Numbered from the stretch's first letter, positions 49,716 through 58,101 are shown. The stretch: DNA of 64,000 bases from Streptomyces griseoviridis (GCA_014649155.1 BMSM01000004.1:62001-126000); one strand, 5' to 3'. Numbers and translations are program-made. The notes: generated by a model not told the origin, from the sequence alone.

Positions 49716-50939
49716 ATGCGAGGAATAACGACGAACCTGACGATCGGTGAGCGAGTCGCTTGGTACCGCCGCAGGCGGGAGATCTCCCAGGAGGTCCTGG
49801 CCGGACTCGTCGGCCGCACGGTGGACTGGCTGAGCAAGGCGGAGAACAACCGAATCGAGCTGGACAGGCTCTCGGTCATCAAGTCGCTCGCCGATGCCCT
49901 GGACGTCACGCTCGGCGACCTGTTGGCCGAACCGACCCTCTTGGAATGGACTCCGGACAGCGGCACCCGCACAGTGCCGGCACTCCGCTCGGCCCTCATG
50001 AACTACCGTCAGCTCACTCCCCTCTTGGGTGTCACGACCGAGGGCGAGCCGACCTCGCTCGACGAGCTGAGCAACAACGTCGCCGAGGTCTGGGACGCCT
50101 ACCAGGACTCCCGCTACGGGTTCGCAACTCGCCGCCTGCCTCTGTTGTTGGCCGACGCGCTCATTGCGGCCCAGGCGTACCAAGGACAGCAACGGGAGCA
50201 GGCCCACAAACTGATGGCCATGACGTACCAGGGCGCCGCCATGGTGCTCACCAAGCTCGGTGAAACCGACCTGGCATGGATCGCAGCCGACCGCGGACTG
50301 GCCGCAGCGCAGCAATCGGGCGACACCGTGGTGACCGGCTCGCTCTTCCGCTCCGTCGCACACTGCCTGCTGTCCAACGGCCGATTCGACGCGGCCGTAC
50401 AGCTGGTCGGGGACGCCGGCGAGTACCTGCGCCCGGGCCTCTCGGACGCGACGCCCGAGTTCCTGTCCATCTACGGAACACTGTTCCTGGCCGGGTCCAT
50501 GGCCTCAGCCCGTGCGGACGACCGGGCCACGACGCGAACGTTCCTGGACGAGGTGGAACGGGCAGCCCACCGACTCGGCACCGACGCCAACCACGTCTGG
50601 ACCGCCTTCGGCCCGACCAACGTCGCCATCCACCGAGTAACCACAGCCGCCGAGCTGGGCGACATGCAAGTCGCCGTCAACCTCGGCCCGCGGATTGACA
50701 CGGCAGGACTGCCGACGGAACGCCGGACGCGGCACAACCTCGAAGTGGCCCGAGCGCTCAGCGCCTACAACCGGATGGATGACGCGCTCGCGAAGGTCCT
50801 CGAAGCGGAGAGCTGGGCGCCTGAACAGGTGCGGAGCCACTACCTGGCGCGAGAGCTGGTGCTCACCTGGGTGCGAGGGCAGCGGGGCCAGCCGAGCCGG
50901 AACCTGGCGGACCTAGCCGACAGGCTGCACGTCGTCTGA
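49716..50939 (+). CDS. XRE-family regulator with C-terminal helical repeat domain
   Basis: 407 aa. An N-terminal helix-turn-helix (GERVAWYRRRREISQEVLAG, then GRTVDWLSKAENNRIELDRLSV) is followed by about 300 residues of TPR-like helical repeats (AHKLMAMTYQGAAMVLTKLG and TDLAWIAADRGLAAAQQSGD). This is a common Streptomyces regulator architecture, often beside a small effector gene. ATG 49716 fits the start of the conserved region. Immediately followed by the Nudix gene, which has its own promoter. Confidence 0.85.
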   Translation: MRGITTNLTIGERVAWYRRRREISQEVLAGLVGRTVDWLSKAENNRIELDRLSVIKSLADALDVTLGDLLAEPTLLEWTPDSGTRTVPALRSALMNYRQLTPLLGVTTEGEPTSLDELSNNVAEVWDAYQDSRYGFATRRLPLLLADALIAAQAYQGQQREQAHKLMAMTYQGAAMVLTKLGETDLAWIAADRGLAAAQQSGDTVVTGSLFRSVAHCLLSNGRFDAAVQLVGDAGEYLRPGLSDATPEFLSIYGTLFLAGSMASARADDRATTRTFLDEVERAAHRLGTDANHVWTAFGPTNVAIHRVTTAAELGDMQVAVNLGPRIDTAGLPTERRTRHNLEVARALSAYNRMDDALAKVLEAESWAPEQVRSHYLARELVLTWVRGQRGQPSRNLADLADRLHVV

Positions 50940-50945
50940 GCTGGG

Positions 50946-50951
50946 TACCCT
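50946..50951 (+). promoter_or_regulatory. Leaderless-type minus-10 box before the Nudix gene
   Basis: TACCCT (TAnnnT) ends seven bases before the ATG at 50959, with no ribosome site, so the Nudix gene is likely expressed from its own leaderless transcript. Confidence 0.45.
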
Positions 50952-50958
50952 CGACTGC

Positions 50959-51444
50959 ATGGCAGCGAACGCACACGAAGCGAAGATGGCGCATCCGCGC
51001 ATGGCGGCGGGTGCGCTTTTCTTTGACGACGCGGACCGCGTCCTCATGGTGGAGCCCGCCTACAAGGACTACTGGGACATCCCCGGCGGCTACGTCGAGG
51101 CCGGCGAATCCCCCCTTCACGCTGCCGTGCGCGAGGTCCGCGAGGAGCTGGGAATCACCCCGCCCATGGGACGCCTCCTCGCGGTCGACTGGGCACCGAA
51201 CGAGGCCGAGGGCGACAAGGTGCTGTACCTCTTCGACGGCGGCCGACTCAGCCGAGAGCAGTTGGCCGGCATCGAGCTACAGGCCGACGAGCTGAAGAGC
51301 TTCGAGTTTTTCGCCCTGGACCAGATTGCCGAACACATCATCCCACGACTGGCCCGACGCATCCTGGCAGCGGCAGAAGCTCGGGCGGATGCGGTCCTGG
51401 TGTACCTGGAGCACGGTCAGAAGCCCGACAGCCGAGCTGCATGA
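50959..51444 (+). CDS. Nudix hydrolase (Pif-like)
   Basis: 161 aa. The Nudix box GYVEAGESPLHAAVREVREELGI fits Gx5Ex7REUxEExGU with all metal-binding Glu present. In pSAM2, the immunity factor Pif is a Nudix-box protein that prevents redundant transfer between element carriers; position in this AICE makes a similar role likely, but a housekeeping nucleotide hydrolase cannot be excluded. Its stop overlaps the next start as ATGA. Confidence 0.8.
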   Translation: MAANAHEAKMAHPRMAAGALFFDDADRVLMVEPAYKDYWDIPGGYVEAGESPLHAAVREVREELGITPPMGRLLAVDWAPNEAEGDKVLYLFDGGRLSREQLAGIELQADELKSFEFFALDQIAEHIIPRLARRILAAAEARADAVLVYLEHGQKPDSRAA

Positions 51445-51650
51445 GCCGCGAGGCAGCCATCCGTCTCGTGCAGCGGCTCATGGACGCGACCTACGCGGAC
51501 GAGGCCGAAGGCGACGCCATGATCGCGGCTCTCGAACGCGGCACCGGTTGCCCGCACATCAGCGACTACATCTTCTGGGACTCCGACCCCGAGCTGACAG
51601 CCACCAAGATCGTTGATCGAGCCCTGTCCTACAAGCCGTTCGCCCTGTGA
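51441..51650 (+). CDS. Colicin E9 immunity-like peptide
   Basis: 69 aa, acidic. An N-terminal helix pair (EAAIRLVQRLMDATYADEAE) leads to GCPHISDYIFWDSDPELTA, which parallels the HPSGSDLIYYP segment of the colicin/pyocin DNase immunity family (Im9 type). A related Streptomyces product is called an e9imm peptide. No matching nuclease bacteriocin lies nearby, so it is an orphan immunity gene or has been reused. Its ATG overlaps the Nudix stop, so both are made together. Confidence 0.65.
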   Translation: MSREAAIRLVQRLMDATYADEAEGDAMIAALERGTGCPHISDYIFWDSDPELTATKIVDRALSYKPFAL

Positions 51651-51877
51651 GCAGAGCGCGGTAAGACTTTCCCTACTTCATCAAGGGCTCGCTTCGCTCG
51701 CCGTTGCTCCCGGCCTCCTGAACTGCAAAGCAGTCCGATCACAGTTCGGAGATGCCGCGCACAGCGCGGCGGCGCCGGCCGGCCGCCGTCGCGCCGCCCC
51801 TCCTTGCCTTCGTCACCGGGGCCGCGCGCCGTACCCGCCCGCGCCCACAAGGGGGCGAAGACCAGGCCGGGGCTGGA
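51651..51877. other. Non-coding stretch between the immunity peptide and the IS
   Basis: 227 bp. It starts with an A/T-richer part and has short GC-rich inverted repeats (for example around 51,752-51,770 and 51,770-51,790). It could include a cis site of the element such as the transfer locus, but I cannot identify one. No gene seen. Confidence 0.3.
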
Positions 51878-51989
51878 CTGAGAACGTGTTTGAGATCTGC
51901 CGTGTCCCGGGGCTGGGGAGTTCGTTGAGCTCACCGTGAGCGGTGTTGGGGGTGGGTAACCGTCGGACCTGACGGACGAGCAGTGGGCG

Positions 51990-52814
51990 TTGGTTGAGCC
52001 GTTGCTCCCGCCGGCGCGGGTGGGTCCCAAGGGCGGTCGGCGGGAGAAACATCCGCGGCGACGGATCGTCGACGCGATCTTCTACGTGGTGCGGACCGGC
52101 TGCGCCTGGAGGCAGTTGCCGAAGGACTTCGCCCCGTGGCCGACGGTGTACTGGTACTTCACGTGGTGGCACGACGACGGCACCGTCGAGCGCATCCACG
52201 ACGCCCTGCGCGGCAAGGTCCGCGAAGCCGACGGCCGCGACGCGGAGCCGAGCGCGGGCCTGATCGACTCGCAGTCCGTCCGCACCGCCGACACCGTACC
52301 CGCCGCCACCAGGGGATTCGACGCGGGCAAGAAGGTGAAGGGCCGCAAGAGGTTCATTGTTACCGACACGCTCGGCCTGCTCCTGGCTGTCCATGTCGTC
52401 GCGGCGAGCATCCAGGACCGCGACGGCGCCAAGCGGCCCTTGCTGTGGACCAGGCTCGACCACCCCGGGGTTCGGAAGGTCTGGGCCGACCAGGGCTTCG
52501 CCGGCCGCCTGATCGACTGGGCCGCCCAGATCCTCGGCCGCGAACTGGAGATCGTCCGCAAGGACCCAGATCAGCGCGGATTCCAGGTCCAGCCCAAACG
52601 GTGGGCGGTAGAGCGCACCTTCTCGTGGCTCACCGCCCACCGGCGCCTCGCCAGGGATTACGAGACCAGCTCGGCCCATTCGGAGACGATGATCCGCTGG
52701 GCGATGATCGGCGTCATGGTCCGCCGGCTCACCCGGGGCGGTGCTGCCACGCGCCCCGGCCGACGGCCGCTCCTCCGGCAGCCTTCGCAGCCGGTCGGCT
52801 CGACCCTTCCCTGA
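51990..52814 (+). CDS. IS5-family transposase, start region damaged
   Basis: DDE transposase of the IS5/IS4 type. Landmarks are EPLLPPARVGPKGGRREKHP, DAIFYVVRTGCAWRQLPKDF, GLIDSQSVRT (first Asp), VWADQGFAGRLIDWA (second Asp) and WAVERTFSWLTAHRRLARDYE with the catalytic Glu. The family's N-terminal segment DLTDEQWALVEPLL is encoded from 51966, but in that frame a TAA stands at 51957 and no ATG or GTG follows before TTG 51990. A GTG at 51952 would reach it only after a one-base change. The C-terminus (from about GGAATRPGRRPLL) is longer than usual. Confidence 0.75.
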   Translation: MVEPLLPPARVGPKGGRREKHPRRRIVDAIFYVVRTGCAWRQLPKDFAPWPTVYWYFTWWHDDGTVERIHDALRGKVREADGRDAEPSAGLIDSQSVRTADTVPAATRGFDAGKKVKGRKRFIVTDTLGLLLAVHVVAASIQDRDGAKRPLLWTRLDHPGVRKVWADQGFAGRLIDWAAQILGRELEIVRKDPDQRGFQVQPKRWAVERTFSWLTAHRRLARDYETSSAHSETMIRWAMIGVMVRRLTRGGAATRPGRRPLLRQPSQPVGSTLP

Positions 52815-52834
52815 CGGCAGGTGCTGTTGGAGTC

Positions 52835-53230
52835 CTATCGAGCCAGGAAGCCCTCGACATCGCGCTTCAGGGCAGGTGACACGTCGGCCAACTCCGAGAC
52901 GATCGAACGGACTTCCCGTCTGAGTTCGGGATAGTCGATCCAGACTCCCGCGTCTCTGGTAAGCACGGCGGCCAGCAGATCGCCCTCGTACATGTCGCCT
53001 TCCGCCAGCGGGTCGCTCCGGAGGACCTCCACCGCCAACGGCAGGAGATGGGCAAGGCCCACGTTTTGCCTGATCAGCAGCCGCATGTCCTCGACCGTCA
53101 GGCCGCCGATCGGCTTGCGCCGAAGCTCGCGCACGGTCGCCATCAGCCGGGTTTCGTCGCCTGATGGCGCCGACCAGCGTTCGCGCTCAAGCTCCTGCAG
53201 GGAGCGGTCACGGTTCACGAGTCGAGTCAC
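52835..53230 (-). CDS. CdiI-like immunity protein (contact-dependent inhibition immunity family)
   Basis: 131 aa. ATVRELRRKPIGGLTVEDMR, LLIRQNVGLAHLLPLAVEVL, DPLAEGDMYEGDLLAAVL and ELRREVRSIVSELADV match the family I recall as contact-dependent growth inhibition immunity proteins (CdiI type). These neutralise the toxic C-terminus of a CdiA-like or polymorphic toxin. No toxin gene is nearby. The gene is convergent with the transposase and lies within the IS terminal repeats. Confidence 0.7.
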   Translation of the reverse strand: MTRLVNRDRSLQELERERWSAPSGDETRLMATVRELRRKPIGGLTVEDMRLLIRQNVGLAHLLPLAVEVLRSDPLAEGDMYEGDLLAAVLTRDAGVWIDYPELRREVRSIVSELADVSPALKRDVEGFLAR

Positions 53231-53270
53231 CGACCGATCGTCCCACGCCAGATCTCAAATGCGGTCTGAG

Positions 53271-53501
53271 AGGGCGACGCCAAGGCCAGAACCACGTCGT
53301 GCTTTACCGGGCAGGTCCACTGACTGCCCGACTCGCCGCAAGCTTAAGGGGCCATGATCACTCGCCCCAAAGCAGCTCCAGCCCAAAGCCGCTCCACCGA
53401 CCTCGTGAGCAGAATCCGACCCTATACCCCAGCCAAGGAGCGAGCCGAGGCCGGAAGTCGGCAGACCCTTCCTGATCGGTCATCTCCAGCACCTCTACTC
53501 C
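53271..53501. other. Spacer between the IS and the PIN gene
   Basis: 231 bp. GC drops across this stretch toward the PIN/ParA/RM block. I see no gene and no clear regulatory site. Confidence 0.3.
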
Positions 53502-54458
53502 TCAATGCCGATTACGAGCAAGTTCCTTCAACAGGGTCACATCAAAACGAACGATCGCTGCGTCATCCGCCAGTTCGAACCAACCTCCCAGTCGGCCAGA
53601 CACCGAATTTCCGAGCGCCTCATGCACGTCGACAGCGAGCGGCATCACGAACGACGCCGTGAGAAATCCAACTGTGACTCCACCCGCCGAGTACGCGCTA
53701 CGAACACGTATTTCCGCGAGTTCCAAAGACTCGATAGGACCAAAGTCTTCGGGACTTCGGTCTACGAAATCTGGGAAATCGGTCAGATCCTGGTGAGTCA
53801 CTACCTGTTCAACAATGGAGAGCAGAGCATCTTCCGGGAACGATGCCGAGGTGATAGAAACTTGAGTGCGGGCACACAGCTTCTCAATCACCGAATTTAT
53901 GCTGGTGTGATAATGAAAATCTTCAGCGCGGTCACCCAACTCCCCAAGGAGATCAGGATGAAGAGACGGGTCCCCCTTCTTTGCGCCAAAGTCACCCGTG
54001 TTATTTGAAGCAAAGTGGGTAGCACTCGCTCCCTTCAGATGCCTCCTCTTAATGCACAACCATATAGCAGCGTCGCGGGCTCCTGTCCCGTCCGCCTTGG
54101 CCGGCTTCCGTCTCATCGCTTCTCGGAGTAACGCCTCTTTAGCGTCCTCGCCATCGAGTGGCAAAACGACAAATGTTTCTTCTAGATCGTCCTTCCATTC
54201 TCGAACGATCGACTCGACCGATGGAACGTAGTAAGAATCGATCTGACAGTACTTCGACAGATCAGATACAGCCTTGGCGTGTCGATCCAAAGCCTCTTGA
54301 GCATCGTGACGTCTTGCATTGATCGATTCGGAGAGAACCGTACTTGTGATAGCGACGGTTGAACTCAACGTGCCAGCGACCCGGAGCAGCGTAGAAATGG
54401 AGACGTTGCGAAGATTCCCCTGGCGAGGGAGAAGGTTCGTATCCAAGACAATGAGCAT
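53502..54458 (-). CDS. PIN-domain nuclease-like protein
   Basis: 318 aa. The PIN fold is clear in the first 160 residues: MLIVLDTNLL with Asp6, TSTVLSESINARR with Glu44, GARDAAIWLCIKRR with Asp129 and FASNNTGDFG with Asp156, giving a complete acidic metal-binding set. The type (LDTN start, long helical insertion) resembles the DUF4935 PIN group. The C-terminal 150 residues, with FPDFVDRSPEDFGPI and FELADDAAIVRFDVTLL, are unfamiliar. It begins three bases after the ParA-like gene and is therefore co-expressed with it. RNase activity and a defence role are inferences. Confidence 0.7.
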   Translation of the reverse strand: MLIVLDTNLLPRQGNLRNVSISTLLRVAGTLSSTVAITSTVLSESINARRHDAQEALDRHAKAVSDLSKYCQIDSYYVPSVESIVREWKDDLEETFVVLPLDGEDAKEALLREAMRRKPAKADGTGARDAAIWLCIKRRHLKGASATHFASNNTGDFGAKKGDPSLHPDLLGELGDRAEDFHYHTSINSVIEKLCARTQVSITSASFPEDALLSIVEQVVTHQDLTDFPDFVDRSPEDFGPIESLELAEIRVRSAYSAGGVTVGFLTASFVMPLAVDVHEALGNSVSGRLGGWFELADDAAIVRFDVTLLKELARNRH

Positions 54459-54461
54459 AAG

Positions 54462-55451
54462 TTACCTGCCTGCGACTTCATCGGCTCGTTCGGAGATCTC
54501 GTCGGCAAGAGAACTAAAAAGATGAATCGCATTGCGCGCACGCGTGTAGTGCGCGCCGCGCGCCTCACTCCCGTTCAGCTCAAATACTGCCTTGTGCGTC
54601 CTTTGCGCGATGGGTACCAGACTCGAGAGGTTTGGCACTTCCCCGATAGAAGTACCGGAAGCAGGGGGGAGGGAGCCTGCGCCTTCCAATGCCTCCACGA
54701 TGCCGGTCTGGTAGGCGACGGGCATGCGGTCGTTCCAGTGCTTATAGGCTTCGGCAGGCTGGTCCCGGTATACCGTGAACTGCTGGCTCACATACCCCAG
54801 CGGACTTGGCAGGCCCGGCGGGAGTTCGAATCCGAACTCAAGCTTCCTTCTTTCCGCCTGAACCTTAGCGATCTCCCATTCGCCGATCCAGTTGGCGACA
54901 CTCTTACCGACACTCGGAAGAGCCGTCAGCGAGAACAAATCAGGCGCGAGTGGGACAACAAACCCAGTGGATCCGATAATTACGTTTCTGTTCAGTGCGC
55001 CAACATTAGGTCCCAGGTCAACGAAGACATATTCTGCTGAGACCAGCGCAGCGGTCTCAGTGATGAGTCGATAAAAGGCGGTGCTCACCTGGAACCCCCG
55101 AGGGAGCCCCGCAAGGGCTTCGGTCCACCCAGTTGGAGCGAATTCCTCATACTCACTCAAACGGATGTCTCCCGGTAGGATCCAAGCTGTATCCCTGATC
55201 TGCACAGGAGAAACAATCTCCAACGCCCCCGATCCCTCAACCACCGGACGAAGACACGAGTAGATTGTCTTTCCGGTATCGAAGAGCGATTCGACATCAG
55301 TTACGGGAATGGCAGCACTAGTGAGATTAGCCTGGGCGTCAGCATCGATAAAAAGGACTCGCTTTTTCTTCGCAAGCGCGATTCCGATATTATAAACGAG
55401 GGTGGTTTTGCCGACGCCACCCTTGTGATTGAAGAATGAGATGATCTTCAT
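54462..55451 (-). CDS. ParA/MinD-like ATPase
   Basis: 329 aa. The deviant Walker A is FFNHKGGVGKTTLVYNIG with the signature Lys; switch I is IDADAQANLT; switch II is YVFVDLGPNVGALNRN; FVVPLAPDLFSLTAL follows. A classical ParA would have a ParB partner; none is visible, and the next gene is a PIN protein. GGAGAG lies upstream of ATG 55451. The gene is lower in GC than the host. It may use ATP to position or regulate the PIN protein. Confidence 0.8.
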   Translation of the reverse strand: MKIISFFNHKGGVGKTTLVYNIGIALAKKKRVLFIDADAQANLTSAAIPVTDVESLFDTGKTIYSCLRPVVEGSGALEIVSPVQIRDTAWILPGDIRLSEYEEFAPTGWTEALAGLPRGFQVSTAFYRLITETAALVSAEYVFVDLGPNVGALNRNVIIGSTGFVVPLAPDLFSLTALPSVGKSVANWIGEWEIAKVQAERRKLEFGFELPPGLPSPLGYVSQQFTVYRDQPAEAYKHWNDRMPVAYQTGIVEALEGAGSLPPASGTSIGEVPNLSSLVPIAQRTHKAVFELNGSEARGAHYTRARNAIHLFSSLADEISERADEVAGR

Positions 55452-55544
55452 TCGGCACTCTCCATGATCTAGGGCGGATTACGTAGGCCGACCCGATCGT
55501 CGCCAAGGGTCAGGCCGGCCATACGGTAGCGGCGCGGTATCACA

Positions 55545-56621
55545 TCACGTTTCAGGGAAGAACTCAGTCCACCGATCCAACTCCGGCTCCCGCACCTCGA
55601 TCTCTACCATTCGGCGATACATTGCCTCAGGAAAGGCTGAAAGGATCGAGTGGGTGTCGCGAGGTGACCAGACGAATACGTCACGCAGAAAGCTCGACAC
55701 GCTCTCGTTCACCTTGACGATGCACTCGTACTTCCGCTCAAGCGCGCTGGTCAGATCGTCGGCCGACATGAGCGACACGTGTGACGCCGCATCAACCATG
55801 AGCGCAACTCGTCGGAAGCCGGCATACGTTGCACTGCTGACGAACTGCTCAAGCCCCTCCACCGGCACGCTCTTTCCACGCACTTCGACTGTCAGCAATG
55901 GATCGCCGTCCAAAAGCACTTGAACGTCACCGGGAAAGTCGCGAGAAGGGTCATTGATCCTTCGCGAGACGACCTCGCTATAGACCATGTCAAGGCCAGC
56001 CGCAACACAAGCTTGCAGCTTTCGTGGAATGTCGTTGCCGCTCACAACGAAGCTCTGTGTCTCAGCAATTAGGCTTGCCTCGACGATGGCACTCCCGACG
56101 GCGACGCGCTGCTTTTTGTTCGCCACGGAGATACACACTGCCAAGACGGCGACAAGCGCTTGGAACGACTCTTCAGTGGAATAGTCTTCTTCATCGACCC
56201 TAGCAAGGGCACTACTTACTCGGTCCAGATAGGGGCGCGCCTTCGTTTGGACCCTGACGATCTCGCTGTAATGGTCGTAACGGAAGAATGGCTGGTTGTT
56301 GATCGGCTCACGACCCGTAGCCCCCAGATCAAATCCAAGTTCTACAGACATCGGAACCACTACACCGTGGCAAAGGGTACGCAGAGAGAAGGCGCGATCG
56401 TCATACTTCTCTTTGATGGAGCGTGGGTCAACCCTGTCATCACATGCACGCGCGAGCAATGCTGTCACAAGCGCAGCCGTGTAAGTCCTTGGAGCATCTA
56501 CCTCGCGTAGGGAAGTAGCAAGGAATGTCCAATCTTCGAGGAAGACATCATCCGAAGCGGCTGCCTCGTATGCCTTCCTCAGAACCTGCTCCGCCGTGCT
56601 CTTTTTAATTGTTATTCCCAT
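55545..56621 (-). CDS. Type II restriction endonuclease, SacI-like
   Basis: 358 aa. From memory this closely resembles R.SacI of Streptomyces achromogenes (GAGCTC specificity), including the start GITIKKSTAEQVLRKAYEAA, the FFRYDHYSEIVRVQTKARPY segment and the end MVEIEVREPELDRW; the length of 358 aa also agrees with what I recall. LLTVEVRGKS may be part of a PD-(D/E)xK-like core, but I cannot assign the catalytic residues. It follows the cognate methylase by 17 bases on the same strand. GC is far below the host. Confidence 0.82.
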   Translation of the reverse strand: MGITIKKSTAEQVLRKAYEAAASDDVFLEDWTFLATSLREVDAPRTYTAALVTALLARACDDRVDPRSIKEKYDDRAFSLRTLCHGVVVPMSVELGFDLGATGREPINNQPFFRYDHYSEIVRVQTKARPYLDRVSSALARVDEEDYSTEESFQALVAVLAVCISVANKKQRVAVGSAIVEASLIAETQSFVVSGNDIPRKLQACVAAGLDMVYSEVVSRRINDPSRDFPGDVQVLLDGDPLLTVEVRGKSVPVEGLEQFVSSATYAGFRRVALMVDAASHVSLMSADDLTSALERKYECIVKVNESVSSFLRDVFVWSPRDTHSILSAFPEAMYRRMVEIEVREPELDRWTEFFPET

Positions 56622-56638
56622 TGCCCCCCCATGCCGCT

Positions 56639-57811
56639 CTAGATCAATTCGAGCTGTTCGTGGCCAGCCTGGCCAGGAATAGTAGTACCGCGAGAATCAA
56701 GATAGCCGAGTTGTTCCATCAGGGCCCGAGCGACGACCTTCCCCAACTCCACCGGGACGGCATTACCGATCTGCCGCTGCACCTCGCGCTTCACTCCGGT
56801 GAAAACGAACTCATCAGGGAAAGTCATGATCCGCTTCATCTCGGCAACGCGAAACCTACGCGCTCGCTCTTCCCCCTTCGCGTTCTTCACGTTCTCCCAG
56901 TGAAATGGTCCGACCCATGGACCTGGCTGAGCCTGCAGCGTCGTAGAAGGACGGTCTGGGTCCGCCTTCAGCAGGAAAGTCCAATAGCGGCTACGCCATT
57001 TGAACTCGTTGCGACCGCCATATCGGTCGGTGTGCCATAGATAGTTTTGCCCAGGAGGAACTTCCGCCGCGAGTTCGGCGTAGGTTCCCTCAGCAACTTC
57101 TCCAGCCTCAGGAACGTCCGGCAATCCGGCAAGTGCCTCGCGAAGACTCGTGAACGGAACCTTGGTGTGATCAATCACCCGATCTCGCTCCGACTCGCCC
57201 GAGTGCGTGGTGTCGGGGAAGTGGAAAGCCTTACCGTCACGTCGCCCCACGACGAATACTCGCCTGCGGAGCTGCGGAACCCCATACTCGGCCGCAAGGA
57301 GCACACGGAACGTCGGGTTGTAGCCTGCATCCTTAAGACCCGCAATGAGTCGGTCGAACTGAGCCCGATGGGTCTTGTAAGTCAGGCCCTGCACATTTTC
57401 CAGGATGAAGGCTTCGGGCTTGCTCTCCCGAACCACACGGACGTACTCGTCGAGGAGGGAAGCATTGGGGTCGGCGCTGTTGCGCTTCTCCTCGATCCAG
57501 AATCCGGACTTGCTGAACGGGGTACAGGGAGGACCACCGATGACCAGGGTGGGATCGCCGGGCTTGAGCCCGCCGGCTTCCAGCAACTCTTCGGTCGGGA
57601 TCGTTTGGATATCGCCACACAGCGTCTTGGTGTCCGGGAAGTTGGCCGACAGCGTATCCAGAGCGGTCTGCTCGTAGTCAGTGGCAACCGCGACACGTAG
57701 CGGAGACCCGGAGCCGTCCTGGACCAGCGGTGGCTCAGCGCAGCTCTCAATGGCGCAGTCGAGGCCGCCGGCCCCGGAGAACAGACTGATCACAGGAAGC
57801 TCATGGTTCAC
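56639..57811 (-). CDS. C5-cytosine DNA methyltransferase, SacI-like
   Basis: 390 aa. Motif I is LPVISLFSGAGGLDCAIE; motif IV with the catalytic Cys is LVIGGPPCTPFSKSGFW; motif VI is AFILENVQGL; motif VIII is YGVPQLRRRVFVVGRR; motif X is VQRQIGNAVPVELGK. All are intact. It resembles M.SacI in sequence and length as I recall, so it should protect GAGCTC. GTG 57811 is used; no strong ribosome site. Transcribed before the nuclease gene, which favours methylation first. Confidence 0.87.
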   Translation of the reverse strand: MNHELPVISLFSGAGGLDCAIESCAEPPLVQDGSGSPLRVAVATDYEQTALDTLSANFPDTKTLCGDIQTIPTEELLEAGGLKPGDPTLVIGGPPCTPFSKSGFWIEEKRNSADPNASLLDEYVRVVRESKPEAFILENVQGLTYKTHRAQFDRLIAGLKDAGYNPTFRVLLAAEYGVPQLRRRVFVVGRRDGKAFHFPDTTHSGESERDRVIDHTKVPFTSLREALAGLPDVPEAGEVAEGTYAELAAEVPPGQNYLWHTDRYGGRNEFKWRSRYWTFLLKADPDRPSTTLQAQPGPWVGPFHWENVKNAKGEERARRFRVAEMKRIMTFPDEFVFTGVKREVQRQIGNAVPVELGKVVARALMEQLGYLDSRGTTIPGQAGHEQLELI

Positions 57812-58101
57812 CGCGCCACCCTAACGTATCGCAACCTCGGGGGACCGTGATCGCTACAGTGACACTAGCCAGCTCGCCACCCTCCCCTCTGGCCCTCGTG
57901 CGCAGATGGCTACGACACCGGTTACCTCGAGCGCACCCGGCAGCCGGGCGGCACACGACCAGCCGCTTCCGGCACGACTTGCGATGTTCGCCAGCGTCCT
58001 GCGGTATCGACAGCCCAGGCGTGGACGCCCTGTGGACGAGCGGCCATATCTGCGGGCTGCTCGACACCCGTGACCTGCACAGACGACTGGGACACAATCG
58101 C
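57812..58101. other. Region upstream of the methylase, to the right end of the element
   Basis: 290 bp. It must contain the promoter of the RM genes. I looked for a small controller (C) protein and saw no convincing helix-turn-helix reading frame. Open frames here have composition of noise. Confidence 0.35.

Larger units (their letters stand above)
51878..53270. mobile_element. IS5-type insertion sequence with imperfect terminal repeats enclosing a second gene
   Basis: Imperfect inverted repeats, 23 of 31 positions matching, lie at 51878-51908 and 53240-53270; the best part is TTTGAGATCTG. Between them are the transposase on the plus strand and an immunity-like gene on the minus strand whose ATG is only 18 bases from the right repeat. 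The total of about 1.39 kb is longer than a usual 0.85-0.9 kb IS5-type element. No convincing target duplication is visible. Confidence 0.55.
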
